From positions 107,040 through 171,039 of the forward strand of contig NZ_VJXY01000012.1 in assembly GCF_014831675.1 (NCBI RefSeq): a stretch of DNA of 64,000 nt. The letters run 5' to 3'. The stretch's first letter is position 1. Each line of letters opens with the position of its first letter. Source of the stretch: Komarekiella delphini-convector SJRDD-AB1. Its GTDB lineage: Bacteria > Cyanobacteriota > Cyanobacteriia > Cyanobacteriales > Nostocaceae. The notes under the pieces were generated by a model. The model worked only from the letters and a program-made list of their open reading frames with translations. It did not search any database and had not been told where the DNA came from. Position numbers and translations under genes: made by a program. This document shows positions 53,034-62,906 of this stretch, piece after piece.

Positions 53034-54310
53034 TAGATATCAAAAAAAGTAAATTTAATCTGCAACCAATACATCAAAGTGTTTCGGTTAGCTTCAACTA
53101 CGAAATTTGCTTTACTAATAATCTTTTTGAGTTAAAAAATCCCACGTTAGCGCAAGTAATTACAGCAGATGGAGAGACGAAACCAAAGAAAATAGTAGCA
53201 GTTGTAGATGCAGGACTATTACAGTTCTGTCCTGATTTGTTATTGCAATTAGCAGCATATACCAAGTTTTATGCAGAAATACTCACACTTGCTATTGAGC
53301 CGGTCATAGTTCCAGGTGGGGAAGCTGCTAAAAACGATCGCACTTTAGTTGAGCAGATTCATCAGCAGATTGATGCAGCTGGGTTGTGTCGCCACTCTTA
53401 CCTGTTAGCTATAGGGGGTGGGGCTGTGTTGGATTTAGTAGGATATGCAGCTGCAACTGCTCACCGGGGTATTCGTCTGATTCGGATTCCGACGACAGTG
53501 TTAGCCCAAAATGATTCAGGTATAGGAGTAAAAAATGGTATTAACGCCTTTGGTAAAAAGAACTTTCTAGGTACATTCGCTCCACCTTATGCGGTTATAA
53601 ATGATTCTGCTTTCTTAACAACTCTAGACGATCGCGACTGGCGTTCTGGAATCGCCGAAGCCATCAAAGTGGCATTAATTAAAGATGCCAACTTCTTTGC
53701 TTTTATCCACTCTCATACCGCAGCCCTTGTCCATCGAGATATGGACACCATGCAACAGCTAATCTATCGTTGCGCTCAATTACACCTAGACCATATTGCC
53801 AACAGCGGCGATCCTTTTGAAATGGGTTCATCGCGTCCCTTGGATTTTGGTCACTGGGCGGCGCATAAACTAGAGCATTTGACAAATTACAGCTTACGTC
53901 ATGGAGAAGCAGTTGCGATCGGTATCGCTTTAGATAGTACTTATTCTTATCTCCTAAAACGGCTTAGTTGGTCAGAGTGGCAACGGATATTAAATACATT
54001 ATCTGCACTGGGTTTCAAATTGTACGTACCAGAACTAGCCGAACAGTCTTCACAACTAGAACATCCTCGTTGTTTATTCCGAGGTTTGACCGAGTTCCGC
54101 GAACACTTGGGTGGAGAATTGACCCTGACGCTGCTGCAACGCATCGGAGAGGGAATTGAAGTTCACGAGGTTGATGTGTCTTTGTACAAACAAGCAATAT
54201 CGCTACTGCGCGAATTTGTAAAAAATAGGCAGACGGTATTAACACGCTTACAAACAAATTATTCTCCACTTCGATACAAACCAACATTTAGATTTTCCGC
54301 AGATGCATAG
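53027..54310 (+). CDS. Sugar-phosphate cyclase, 3-dehydroquinate-synthase-like (EboD-like)
   Basis: A 427-residue member of the dehydroquinate-synthase superfamily: VIVPGGEAAKNDRTLVE, AIGGGAVLDLVGYAAATAHRGIRLIRIPTTVLAQ, NDSGIGVKNGINAFGKKNFLGTF, GIAEAIKVALIKDANF, SSRPLDFGHWAAHKLE and LRHGEAVAIGIALD. The metal and NAD motifs are kept, but N-D-S-G-I-G-V-K replaces the usual V-D-S-S-V-G-G-K of AroB, and the protein is longer by ~60 residues. These features match what I remember of EboD from the ebo (metabolite-export) clusters. In Nostoc punctiforme the gene at this place is called aroB. Product of the reaction is unknown. Confidence 0.8.
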   Translation: MVIDIKKSKFNLQPIHQSVSVSFNYEICFTNNLFELKNPTLAQVITADGETKPKKIVAVVDAGLLQFCPDLLLQLAAYTKFYAEILTLAIEPVIVPGGEAAKNDRTLVEQIHQQIDAAGLCRHSYLLAIGGGAVLDLVGYAAATAHRGIRLIRIPTTVLAQNDSGIGVKNGINAFGKKNFLGTFAPPYAVINDSAFLTTLDDRDWRSGIAEAIKVALIKDANFFAFIHSHTAALVHRDMDTMQQLIYRCAQLHLDHIANSGDPFEMGSSRPLDFGHWAAHKLEHLTNYSLRHGEAVAIGIALDSTYSYLLKRLSWSEWQRILNTLSALGFKLYVPELAEQSSQLEHPRCLFRGLTEFREHLGGELTLTLLQRIGEGIEVHEVDVSLYKQAISLLREFVKNRQTVLTRLQTNYSPLRYKPTFRFSADA

Positions 54311-54431
54311 TAGATACTAATTCGTAATTCGTAATGGGCTACGCCCCGCTACGCTAACGTAATTCGTAATTAAGATGCGTCAGATTTAATCTGGGTCTTC
54401 GGTTTCTTCGCGCCCTTGGCGGTTCGTTCTC
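54311..54431. repeat. Dispersed GTAATTCGTAAT / GGCTACGCCCCGCTACGC repeat
   Basis: Tandem AATTCGTAATTCGTAATGG is followed by GCTACGCCCCGCTACGCTAACG and again TAATTCGTAATTAAG. It begins within 10 bp of the cyclase stop codon. This is a common Nostoc interspersed repeat; no gene is seen. Confidence 0.7.
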
Positions 54432-55817
54432 ATGCAAAAAACTGTTGTTCTTAACGTAGTAGGATTGACATCTAGCCTTGTAGGTGAGCATACGCCCTTT
54501 CTTTATAGTTGGGCAGAACAAGGGCAAATTGTGCCGATCGCACCCGTGTTACCTGCTGTTACTTGTACAGTGCAAGTAACTTATCTTACAGGAAAGTTGC
54601 CTGATGAGCATGGAATTGTTGCTAATGGTTGGTACTTTCGGGATGAGTGTGAAATTAAGTTTTGGCGACAGTCTAACAAACTTGTTCAGGCTCCCAAAAT
54701 ATGGGAAATGGCGAAAGCGCTAGATCCAAACTTTACCTGCGCTAACTTATTTTGGTGGTACAACATGTACTCGTCGGTAAACTATGCAGTTACCCCGCGA
54801 CCAATGTATCTTAGCGATGGTAGGAAAATCCCAGATATTTATACACAACCCAAAAAATTGCGATCGCAACTTCAAGATAAACTAGGTCAATTTCCTCTGT
54901 TCAATTTTTGGGGTCCTAACACATCGATTCGCTCTACTCAATGGATTGCAGAATCAGCAAAATTGCTTGAAGAACGTTCTAACCCAACTTTGACACTCGT
55001 CTATCTACCGCATCTAGATTACTGTTTACAAAAATACGGCTCAGATGTTAATAAAATAGCGAAGGATTTGCAGGAAATTGATGCAGTTTGTCGCGATTTG
55101 ATTCAATATTATGAAAAACGAGGCGCTCAAGTCATCGTCTTATCAGAATACGGAATTACATCAGTATCCAAACCCGTCCACATAAATCGGATACTGCGCC
55201 AAAAAGGTTTGCTAACGGTGCGCGTTGAACTAGGACGAGAACTGCTTGATCCAGCTGCGAGCAAAGCATTTGCTGTTGCCGATCATCAAATTGCTCATGT
55301 TTATGTTAATGATCCACACTATATTACCAAGGTGCGATCGCTTCTAGAAGAGGTTGAGGGTGTTGCTTATGTTTTAGACGATGCTGAAAAGTCAGCCCAT
55401 CATTTGGATCATTCTAGATCAGGAGAGTTAGTAGCGATCGCGCAGTCAGATGCTTGGTTTACTTATTATTACTGGCTTAATGATGAACGCGCTCCCGATT
55501 TTGCCAGAACTGTAGATATCCATCGCAAACCTGGTTACGATCCTGTAGAACTTTTCCTTGACCCTCAAATCAAATTTCCCCAAGCCAAAATTGGTCTCAC
55601 ACTTTTAAAGAAACAGCTTGGGTTTCGCTATTTGATGGATGTTATTTCTTTGGATGCTTCTTTGGTGCGTGGATCTCACGGTTGTATTCCGCCTTCTCCT
55701 ACCGAAGGGCCGTTATTGATTACCAAACAACCTCACTTGCTTGACTCGTCGTCTATAAAAGCAGTTGATGTTTGTCAATTAATCCTCAGACACTTAATAG
55801 AAAATGGTAATAAATAA
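54432..55817 (+). CDS. Alkaline-phosphatase-superfamily phosphodiesterase (EboF-like)
   Basis: A 461-residue protein of the type I phosphodiesterase/nucleotide pyrophosphatase group. The N-terminus VVGLTSSLVGEHTPFLYSWAE...VTCTVQVTYLTGKLPDEHGIVANGWYFRD shows the nucleophile Thr/Ser region. HLDYCLQKYG is the second metal-binding part, followed by LSEYGITSV and VADHQIAHVY. GSHG near the C-terminus is the last expected ligand. No signal peptide is seen. Similar genes accompany ebo clusters, and I infer a partnership with the EboD-like gene just upstream. In the known Nostoc punctiforme cluster I recall no such gene between aroB and trpE. Substrate unknown. Confidence 0.83.
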   Translation: MQKTVVLNVVGLTSSLVGEHTPFLYSWAEQGQIVPIAPVLPAVTCTVQVTYLTGKLPDEHGIVANGWYFRDECEIKFWRQSNKLVQAPKIWEMAKALDPNFTCANLFWWYNMYSSVNYAVTPRPMYLSDGRKIPDIYTQPKKLRSQLQDKLGQFPLFNFWGPNTSIRSTQWIAESAKLLEERSNPTLTLVYLPHLDYCLQKYGSDVNKIAKDLQEIDAVCRDLIQYYEKRGAQVIVLSEYGITSVSKPVHINRILRQKGLLTVRVELGRELLDPAASKAFAVADHQIAHVYVNDPHYITKVRSLLEEVEGVAYVLDDAEKSAHHLDHSRSGELVAIAQSDAWFTYYYWLNDERAPDFARTVDIHRKPGYDPVELFLDPQIKFPQAKIGLTLLKKQLGFRYLMDVISLDASLVRGSHGCIPPSPTEGPLLITKQPHLLDSSSIKAVDVCQLILRHLIENGNK

Positions 55818-56196
55818 TAACAGTATTTTTTCGCTGTATTATTTTGCTAATAAATGTTTATGACTAAATTATGCCTGATTCTATAACCACAGGAAGAAGC
55901 AGAAAATTCCAAAAAACGTTCTACGGGATTATCCCAGGAAAGATGTATAAAAAGCCAATAAATTGATACCTTGATCTAAAAATTGTTCATGTAATAATTG
56001 ATTCACATCTAGTAAACTTCAGATAAGAACTTAGTAAAGACTTTTAATTACATCAAACCTAGTATTTATAAGGTTTGAGACAGACTTAATTATATTGACA
56101 TCAAATTGACTAAATTTGTCCTCTGCTCAAAATTTACTACTAACAATGATTAATAACTCTTGAGTTTAATGACTAATAGCTATTCTAGAGATACCC
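55818..56196. other. Gap upstream of trpE(G)
   Basis: No gene is seen in 379 AT-rich bases. A small inverted pair AAACCT/AGGTTT (about 56077-56099) surrounds a short AT loop. A leader peptide with several tryptophan codons, as expected for trp attenuation, was looked for and not found. It may hold the trpE promoter. Confidence 0.5.
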
Positions 56197-58419
56197 ATGA
56201 TTATTAATTCTCATTCCTATACAACTCTTGCTGGTGTGCGTATCTCACGCTCCAGCAGAGAAGTTAAGATAGACACTGCCATCGAAGAGATTCTGTTCTA
56301 CCTAAATTCTCAACGTGGTGGCTTGCTAAAGAGTAGCTACGAATATCCAGGAAGATATAAGAGGTGGGCGATCGGATTTGTCAATCCACCACTAGAGTTG
56401 ACAACACAAGAAAACGCTTTTATTTTAACAGCCTTAAATGAGCGCGGTAGAGTACTTTTGCCATTGCTTTTAGAGCGTCTATCCTGCTCAAAACAACTTC
56501 AGGATGTCACCCAAGAAAATGATGATATCGCCGGATTTGTTAAACCCGCACAACAGTTTTTTGCCGAAGAAGAACGTAGCCAACAACCTTCAGTATTTAC
56601 AGTTGTCCGCGAAATTCTATATACTTTCTCTAGTCAAGAAGATGAGCATCTAGGGTTGTATGGTGCTTTTGGTTATGACTTAGTTTTTCAGTTTGAGCCA
56701 ATTCCTCAGCATTTAGAACGCCCTCAAGATCAGCGAGATTTGGTGCTTTATCTCCCTGACGAACTCATAGTTGTTGACTACTATTTGCAACGCGCATTTC
56801 GTCTGCAATATGAATTTGAAACAGCGCATGGTAGCACTAATAATCTGCCTCGAACAGGTGAATCTGTTGATTATCGAGGAAAGCGTCTTGTACCAAAGCA
56901 AACCGCAGACCATGAAATAGGCGAATATGCCGAACAAGTTGAATTTGCACTTGATTATTTCCGACGAGGCGATTTATTTGAAGTAGTTCCTAGTCAAAAC
57001 TTTTTTGAACCCTGCGAAGAACAACCTAGCAAACTATTTGAAATCTTAAAGCAAATCAATCCTAGTCCTTATGGTTTTATCTTTAATCTAGGCGGAGAAT
57101 ATTTGATTGGAGCATCTCCAGAAATGTTCGTGCGGGTTGAGGGTAGACGGGTAGAAACTTGTCCAATTAGTGGTACTATTACGCGGGGACAAGATGCTCT
57201 TGATGATGCTGCTCAAATTCGTCAGTTACTCAACTCACATAAAGACGAAGCTGAGTTGACAATGTGTACCGACGTAGATCGTAACGACAAATCTCGAATT
57301 TGTGAACCGGGTTCAGTACGAGTTATTGGTCGTCGTCAAATTGAATTATATAGTCACTTGATCCATACAGTAGATCATGTTGAAGGTACATTGCGATCGC
57401 AATTTGATGCTTTAGATGCATTTTTAAGTCATACTTGGGCAGTTACAGTCACCGGCGCACCAAAAAGAGCAGCAATAGATTTTATTGAACAGTATGAACG
57501 TAGTGCTCGACGTTGGTATGGTGGAGCAGTTGGCTATTTAAACTTTAATGGCAATCTAAACACCGGATTAATCCTACGAACAATTCGCTTAAAAGATTCA
57601 ATTGCTCAAGTGCGAGTCGGTGCTACTGTTCTTTATGACTCAATCCCACAAGCAGAAGAACAAGAAACAATCACTAAAGCTGCTGCACTATTTGAAACGA
57701 TTCGTCGTGCAAAGCAAACAAGTGAAAGAACTAACGAGCTTAGTTCAATAAAAACAATCAAATCTATCCCAAATATTAAACCTGGCAAACGCGTCTTACT
57801 AATAGACTACGAAGATTCATTCGTGCATACATTAGCTAATTACATTCGCCAAACTGGTATCAACGTTACAACACTACGTCATGGCTTCTCAGAATCGCTA
57901 TTCGACACCGAACGTCCTGACTTAGTTGTCTTGTCTCCTGGCCCTGGTAGACCAAGTGATTTTCGGGTTGCAGAGACTATTGCCGCCCTGATTCATCGCA
58001 AAATTCCCATTTTTGGCGTTTGTCTAGGATTGCAAAGCATTGTAGAGGCTTTTGGTGGAGAATTAGGAGTTCTCGACTATCCCCAACATGGTAAATCTTC
58101 GCGGATTTTTGTCACCGATTCAGATTCCGTTCTATTTAAAGACTTACCAGAATCCTTTACAGTTGGTAGATATCATTCATTGTTTGCCCTACCACAACAC
58201 TTGCCGGCAGAACTCAAGGTGACGGCAATATCCGAGGACGATGTAATTATGGGCATTGAGCATCAAACACTTCCTATAGCTGGTGTTCAATTTCATCCAG
58301 AATCAATCATGACTCTAGCAGGAGAAGTCGGACTAGCAATTATTAAAAATGTTGTGCGTGTATATGCTGAGAATCAGGAGATAGGAGATAGGAGACAGGA
58401 GATAGGAGATAGGAGATAG
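56197..58419 (+). CDS. trpE: Anthranilate synthase, fused TrpE-TrpG
   Basis: A 740-residue fusion. The N-terminal aminase (chorismate-binding) part (about 1-510) has GGLLKSSYEYPGRYKRW, GDLFEVVPSQNF, ASPEMFVRVEGRRVETCPISGT, DEAELTMCTDVDRNDKSR and TGAPKRAA. The C-terminal glutamine amidotransferase (about 525-725) has VLLIDYEDSFVHTLANY, SPGPGRP, the nucleophile cysteine in FGVCLGLQ (about 608) and H/E in FHPES. It converts chorismate and glutamine to anthranilate, the first tryptophan step. The extreme C-terminus (QEIGDRRQEIGDRR) is read from a GGAGATA tandem repeat and is not part of the enzyme. A dedicated copy for scytonemin is inferred from position. Confidence 0.94.
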   Translation: MIINSHSYTTLAGVRISRSSREVKIDTAIEEILFYLNSQRGGLLKSSYEYPGRYKRWAIGFVNPPLELTTQENAFILTALNERGRVLLPLLLERLSCSKQLQDVTQENDDIAGFVKPAQQFFAEEERSQQPSVFTVVREILYTFSSQEDEHLGLYGAFGYDLVFQFEPIPQHLERPQDQRDLVLYLPDELIVVDYYLQRAFRLQYEFETAHGSTNNLPRTGESVDYRGKRLVPKQTADHEIGEYAEQVEFALDYFRRGDLFEVVPSQNFFEPCEEQPSKLFEILKQINPSPYGFIFNLGGEYLIGASPEMFVRVEGRRVETCPISGTITRGQDALDDAAQIRQLLNSHKDEAELTMCTDVDRNDKSRICEPGSVRVIGRRQIELYSHLIHTVDHVEGTLRSQFDALDAFLSHTWAVTVTGAPKRAAIDFIEQYERSARRWYGGAVGYLNFNGNLNTGLILRTIRLKDSIAQVRVGATVLYDSIPQAEEQETITKAAALFETIRRAKQTSERTNELSSIKTIKSIPNIKPGKRVLLIDYEDSFVHTLANYIRQTGINVTTLRHGFSESLFDTERPDLVVLSPGPGRPSDFRVAETIAALIHRKIPIFGVCLGLQSIVEAFGGELGVLDYPQHGKSSRIFVTDSDSVLFKDLPESFTVGRYHSLFALPQHLPAELKVTAISEDDVIMGIEHQTLPIAGVQFHPESIMTLAGEVGLAIIKNVVRVYAENQEIGDRRQEIGDRR

Positions 58420-58505
58420 GAGGCAGAAGTTAAGGGTTATTAATCATTCTTCCTTCCCCTGCACTCTGTGCTCCCCTGCACCTCTGCCCTCCGCTCCTCC
58501 CTCCC
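58376..58505. repeat. GGAGATA tandem repeat plus C-rich tail (composite copy 2), entering trpE
   Basis: About six GGAGATA heptamers begin inside the trpE reading frame at 58376 and run past its stop (58417-58419). They are followed by ATTAATCATTC and a pyrimidine-rich tract (TCCCCTGCAC...). The arrangement equals that at 27669-27784. Confidence 0.8.
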
Positions 58506-58516
58506 TTTAATAAATT

Positions 58517-59362
58517 ATGAATAAACAAATTGCCTCACCGCGCCACATTCTTGAAGAAATTGTGTGGCATAAAAAGCAAGAAGTTGCCCAAATGCAGCAA
58601 GAACTGCCTTTAACTTCTTTACAACAACAGTTAACTGCTGCTCCGAATGTGCGGAATTTCTTGACGGCTTTGCAGCAGAATTCTAGTCAACCCAGCTTAA
58701 TTGCCGAAGTTAAAAAAGCATCACCGAGTCGTGGTGTGATCCGCGAGGATTTTGAGCCAGTAGCGATCGCTCAAGCTTATGAACGAGGTGGTGCAGCTTG
58801 TTTATCAATTCTTACTGACCAAAAGTTCTTTCAAGGCAGTTTTGATAATCTGCGGGCTGTGCGATCGCAGGTAGCATTACCCCTACTGTGTAAGGAATTC
58901 ATCATTGACCCTTACCAAATTTATCTAGCACGGACGGCGGGTGCGGATGCTGTATTATTGATTGCTGCTATCCTTTGTGATCAAGAACTCCAGAATTTTT
59001 TGCACTTGATTCACGACTTGGGAATGACTGCGCTGGTGGAAGTCCATACCTTGACTGAACTAGATCGAGTGTTACAGCTTGATGGCTTACGTTTAGTAGG
59101 AATCAACAATCGTAATCTTGAAGATTTTACAGTTGATTTAGCAACCACACAGCAACTTTTAGCACGGCAACAACAATTGCAAATGGATATCACCGTTGTC
59201 AGTGAGTCTGGACTATATACACCAGCTGATTTATCTATTGTGGCTGAGGCTGGTGCTCGTGCGGTTTTGGTAGGAGAGTCTTTGATTAAACAAAGTGATA
59301 TAGAGCAAGCTGTACGTAATCTTTTGGGGAGTCACATTGCGGGGAGTTTAAAGGCTGGCTGA
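58517..59362 (+). CDS. trpC: Indole-3-glycerol-phosphate synthase
   Basis: A 281-residue TIM-barrel enzyme: [34 protein letters not shown] (substrate lysine), [68 protein letters not shown] and [12 protein letters not shown]. It converts the anthranilate-derived deoxyribulose phosphate to indole-3-glycerol phosphate. The length is usual. It lies just downstream of trpE, after the tandem repeat. The ATG has no clear ribosome site. Confidence 0.96.
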   Translation: MNKQIASPRHILEEIVWHKKQEVAQMQQELPLTSLQQQLTAAPNVRNFLTALQQNSSQPSLIAEVKKASPSRGVIREDFEPVAIAQAYERGGAACLSILTDQKFFQGSFDNLRAVRSQVALPLLCKEFIIDPYQIYLARTAGADAVLLIAAILCDQELQNFLHLIHDLGMTALVEVHTLTELDRVLQLDGLRLVGINNRNLEDFTVDLATTQQLLARQQQLQMDITVVSESGLYTPADLSIVAEAGARAVLVGESLIKQSDIEQAVRNLLGSHIAGSLKAG

Positions 59363-59482
59363 TGAACCTCAAAGACGTTACATGTAGAGACCGTAGATGT
59401 AACGTCTCTACAGGGTTTCTGCTGTAATTGCTAATTTTTGATTATTCCAAAGTTGTTAATAAACCATTAACTATTTTTCAGG

Positions 59483-60310
59483 ATGACTTCTATCTCCGAT
59501 TACTTTCAAACTTTACGCACTCGCCAACAGTGTGCTTTGATTCCTTTTATCACAGCTGGCGATCCTAACTTAGAAACTACTGCCAAGGCTTTACGCATCT
59601 TAGATCGCAATGGTGCTGACTTTATCGAGTTGGGTATTCCCTACTCCGATCCTTTGGCAGATGGGCCTGTGATTCAAGCCGCAGCAACTCGCGCCTTACA
59701 CAAAGGCACAAAATTAGAGCAAGTGCTAGAGATGTTGCAAACTGTGAGTCCCAGCCTGAAAGCGCCGATAATTTTATTTACCTACTACAATCCAATTTTG
59801 CACCGGGGTATTAAGCCGTTTTTAGCGTCTATTGCTACAGCTGGGGCGCGAGGGTTGGTAGTACCAGATTTACCCTTAGAAGAGGCAGAAGAATTAATAC
59901 ATACCGCTGCCAGTTTCGGAATTGAAGTAATTTTGCTCGTAGCTCCTACCAGTTCTCAGGATAGAATTGAAGCGATCGCTCGTCAATCTCAGGGATTTAT
60001 TTACCTGGTAAGCGTAACAGGTGTTACAGGTATGCGTTCTCAACTCCAAGAACGCGTAAAGCATTTAGTAAAGGATTTGCGGAGTGTCACCGATAAACCC
60101 ATTGGTGTTGGCTTTGGTATCTCAGATCCAGAACAAGCACATCAAGTAATGGAATGGGGTGCAGATGCGGTAATTGTTGGTAGTGCCTTTGTCAAACGCT
60201 TAGCTGAAGGTAGCCCAATTCAAGGACTGCAAGCTGTAGAGCAACTTTGTAAAGAACTTAAAGTAGCAATTACTCCTGCATCTTTGCAACAGGTTGGTTC
60301 TGTTAAGTAA
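59483..60310 (+). CDS. trpA: Tryptophan synthase alpha subunit
   Basis: A 275-residue TIM barrel: [37 protein letters not shown] with the catalytic Glu and Asp, [43 protein letters not shown] and [13 protein letters not shown]. It cleaves indole-3-glycerol phosphate to indole for TrpB. It is 120 bp after trpC; the gap holds the small palindromic repeat GTAGAGACCGTAGATG...CGTCTCTAC. AGG directly precedes the ATG. The length is normal. Confidence 0.96.
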   Translation: MTSISDYFQTLRTRQQCALIPFITAGDPNLETTAKALRILDRNGADFIELGIPYSDPLADGPVIQAAATRALHKGTKLEQVLEMLQTVSPSLKAPIILFTYYNPILHRGIKPFLASIATAGARGLVVPDLPLEEAEELIHTAASFGIEVILLVAPTSSQDRIEAIARQSQGFIYLVSVTGVTGMRSQLQERVKHLVKDLRSVTDKPIGVGFGISDPEQAHQVMEWGADAVIVGSAFVKRLAEGSPIQGLQAVEQLCKELKVAITPASLQQVGSVK

Positions 60311-60487
60311 CCCTTTCAAAGTGGGTAAAAATTCTTGAAAATAAATACCTCCTTAACCTTCTATCTCTGTGCCCTCTGCGCCTCTGCGGTTCGATGTTAG
60401 CGCAGCCTCTTATAGAGAAGAGTAACGAACCGCCAAGACGCCAAGAGCGCCAAGAAAAGATACTTGAACATAAAAGGATTTTAAACT

Positions 60488-61717
60488 GTGGTAAGTATAC
60501 AAGACATCAATACTGCAACTGTGCATCCCGACTCTTTGGGCAGATTTGGTAGATTCGGTGGAAAGTACGTCCCAGAAACCTTGATGCCTGCATTAAGTGA
60601 GTTGGAAACTGCATTTGAGCAATATCGCAATGAGGCGAGTTTCCAAGCTGAATTACAAAATTTACTCCGGGATTATGTAGGCCGTCCCAGCCCTTTATAT
60701 TTTGCTGAACGCCTGACAACGCATTATGCTAGACCAGATGGCACGGGAGCGCAGATTTATTTAAAGCGTGAAGATTTAAATCATACAGGTGCTCACAAGA
60801 TTAATAATGCTTTGGCTCAGGTGTTGCTAGCCAAGCGTATGGGTAAGCAGCGGATTATTGCAGAGACGGGTGCTGGCCAACACGGGGTTGCGACTGCAAC
60901 TGTGTGTGCGCGATTTGGTTTAGACTGTGTGATTTACATGGGCGTCCACGATATGGAACGGCAAGCCCTGAATGTGTTTCGGATGAAGCTGATGGGGGCG
61001 GAAGTTCGTCCAGTTGAGGCGGGGACGGGAACTCTCAAGGATGCAACCTCTGAGGCAATTCGGGACTGGGTGACAAATGTAGAAACAACTCATTATATCC
61101 TGGGTTCTGTTGCTGGGCCTCATCCATACCCGATGATTGTGCGTGATTTCCATGCGGTAATCGGTAAAGAAACTCGCTCTCAATGCCAAGAGAAATGGGG
61201 AGGATTACCAGATATTCTTCTGGCGTGTGTTGGCGGCGGTTCCAATGCGATCGGATTGTTCCATGAGTTTGTGCATGAAACATCTGTGCGTCTAGTTGGA
61301 GTCGAGGCTGCGGGTGAAGGTGTGAATACAGAAAAGCACGCTGCAACATTGACAAAAGGACGAATAGGTGTATTGCATGGTGCAATGAGCTATTTACTCC
61401 AAGATGACGATGGTCAAGTAATTGAAGCTCATTCGATTAGTGCGGGGCTGGACTATCCTGGCGTTGGGCCTGAGCATAGTTATTTAAAGGATCTTGGTCG
61501 TGCTGAGTATTACAGCGTGACTGATAAACAGGCGCTAGAAGCATTTCAAAGACTTTCGCGGCTAGAAGGGATTATCCCAGCTTTAGAAACCGCTCATGCG
61601 ATCGCCTATCTAGAAACCCTCTGCCCTCAACTCGATGGTAGTCCTCGCATTGTGATCAATTGCTCTGGTAGAGGTGACAAGGATGTGCAAACTGTGGCGA
61701 AAGTCATTAGTCATTAG
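60488..61717 (+). CDS. trpB: Tryptophan synthase beta subunit
   Basis: A 409-residue PLP enzyme: [40 protein letters not shown] (PLP lysine in HKINN), [43 protein letters not shown] and the C-terminal [14 protein letters not shown]. It joins indole and serine to tryptophan. Start is GTG at 60488. In Nostoc punctiforme a tyrP gene lies between trpA and trpB; here the gap is 177 bp and holds only a repeat (about 60365-60470), so it is absent. The stop TAG is part of a GTCATTA heptamer repeat. Confidence 0.96.
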   Translation: MVSIQDINTATVHPDSLGRFGRFGGKYVPETLMPALSELETAFEQYRNEASFQAELQNLLRDYVGRPSPLYFAERLTTHYARPDGTGAQIYLKREDLNHTGAHKINNALAQVLLAKRMGKQRIIAETGAGQHGVATATVCARFGLDCVIYMGVHDMERQALNVFRMKLMGAEVRPVEAGTGTLKDATSEAIRDWVTNVETTHYILGSVAGPHPYPMIVRDFHAVIGKETRSQCQEKWGGLPDILLACVGGGSNAIGLFHEFVHETSVRLVGVEAAGEGVNTEKHAATLTKGRIGVLHGAMSYLLQDDDGQVIEAHSISAGLDYPGVGPEHSYLKDLGRAEYYSVTDKQALEAFQRLSRLEGIIPALETAHAIAYLETLCPQLDGSPRIVINCSGRGDKDVQTVAKVISH

Positions 61718-61757
61718 TCCTTTGTCATTAGTCATTTGTCCTTTGTCATTGATTAAT
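61706..61757. repeat. GTCATTA/GTCCTTT heptamer repeat between trpB and trpD
   Basis: Heptamers GTCATTA, GTCATTA, GTCCTTT, GTCATTA, GTCATTT, GTCCTTT, GTCATTG run from the last codons of trpB to just before the trpD ATG. The trpB stop TAG lies inside a unit. It gives the false upstream extension of the trpD frame. Confidence 0.85.
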
Positions 61758-62906
61758 ATGACAGTTGTAACTCAAACTCCACCTGATAGAATCCCTCTCA
61801 TTTCTGACTCTTACGATTGGCCGGTTATATTACAACAATTGCTTGATCGGCGATCGCTCTCTACCTCTCAAGCTGGGGATTTGATGCAAGGTTGGCTCCA
61901 AGATGCAATTCCTCCGGTATTATCGGGGGCAATCTTAACAGCTATTCAAGCCAAAGGCGTATCAGCAGAAGAATTAGTTGGCATGGCTAGCGTCTTGCAA
62001 GCTCAATCTTCCTCACTCAGCAACGCTAGTTGCCACAACGGGGGAAACCCCCGCAACGCACTGGCTCCTCAGCACTCTCAACTCAGCACTCTAATTGATA
62101 CCTGCGGAACTGGCGGAGATGGTGCTTCAACCTTTAATATTTCCACTGCTGTTGCTTTTGTTGCCGCAGCAGCAGGGGTAAAGGTTGCTAAACACGGTAA
62201 TCGTTCCGCATCTAGTAAGGCTGGTTCTGCGGATGTGTTGGAAGCTTTGGGTATAAATCTCAACGCTAGTCCTGAGAAAGTGCAAGTTGCTGTAGAGGAA
62301 GTCGGAATCACCTTTTTGTTTGCTCCAGGCTGGCATCCGGCGCTGAAAGCAGTTGCGGCTTTGCGGAAAACTTTAAAAGTGCGTACTATTTTTAACCTGC
62401 TTGGCCCGCTAGTTAATCCGATGCGACCAACAGGACAAATTATCGGTGTGAACGACCCACTTTTGCTAGAGACGATCGCTCAAGCTTTATCACAATTAGG
62501 ATGCCGCCAAGCGATCGCACTTCACGGAAGGGAAAGGTTAGATGAGGCTGGTTTAGCAGATATCACTGATTTGGCTGTGCTTCAGCAAGAAAAAGTACGT
62601 TGCATCACACTCAATCCTCAAGAACTAGGCTTGGATTCTGCACCAACTACAGCGTTACGAGGTGGAGATGTCCAAGAAAATGCCGAAATTTTGAAGGCAG
62701 TTCTCCAAGGTAAAGGCACTCAAGCACAGCAGGATGTAGTCGCTTTAAACACAGCCTTAGCACTCCAAGTTAGTGAAAACACTAATAGGGAAACGGATAT
62801 TTTGGCAGGTTGTGTTAAAGATATTGCCCTTGCTCAAGAAATTCTGCAAAGTGGCGCAGCTTGGGCAAAGCTAGAACAGCTCGCCAAATTTTTACTAGGT
62901 TCGTAG
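61758..62906 (+). CDS. trpD: Anthranilate phosphoribosyltransferase
   Basis: A 382-residue enzyme: [65 protein letters not shown] and [11 protein letters not shown] are the family's phosphoribosyl-diphosphate and anthranilate motifs. It attaches anthranilate to PRPP. Start is taken at ATG 61758; the frame open upstream (from 61674) overlaps trpB and encodes repeat sequence. An insertion of about 30 residues (around 83-112) with an inverted GGGGG/CCCCC stretch separates the N-terminal helices from the DTCGTGGDG motif; it derives from repeat DNA. The stop codon abuts the family B repeat. Confidence 0.94.
   Translation: MTVVTQTPPDRIPLISDSYDWPVILQQLLDRRSLSTSQAGDLMQGWLQDAIPPVLSGAILTAIQAKGVSAEELVGMASVLQAQSSSLSNASCHNGGNPRNALAPQHSQLSTLIDTCGTGGDGASTFNISTAVAFVAAAAGVKVAKHGNRSASSKAGSADVLEALGINLNASPEKVQVAVEEVGITFLFAPGWHPALKAVAALRKTLKVRTIFNLLGPLVNPMRPTGQIIGVNDPLLLETIAQALSQLGCRQAIALHGRERLDEAGLADITDLAVLQQEKVRCITLNPQELGLDSAPTTALRGGDVQENAEILKAVLQGKGTQAQQDVVALNTALALQVSENTNRETDILAGCVKDIALAQEILQSGAAWAKLEQLAKFLLGS
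62005..62092 (+). repeat. In-frame repeat inside trpD
   Basis: The segment includes CAACGCTAGTTGCCACAACG, a palindromic GGGGGAAACCCCC, CAACGCACTGGCTCCT and the duplicate CAGCACTCTCAACTCAGCACTC. It encodes a polar insertion that TrpD homologues do not need, and is not shared in sequence with the rest of the gene. It looks like a dispersed repeat carried in frame. Confidence 0.7.

Noticed and set aside
55818-56196. Tryptophan attenuator leader upstream of trpE
   Set aside because: No short frame with clustered TGG codons followed by alternative stems was found.
61035-61385. 116-residue minus-strand frame opposite trpB
   Set aside because: Antisense to a highly conserved enzyme gene, histidine-rich unnatural composition.
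61674-61757. Upstream extension of trpD to 61674
   Set aside because: It would overlap trpB and consists of translated heptamer repeat; ATG 61758 gives the family N-terminus.
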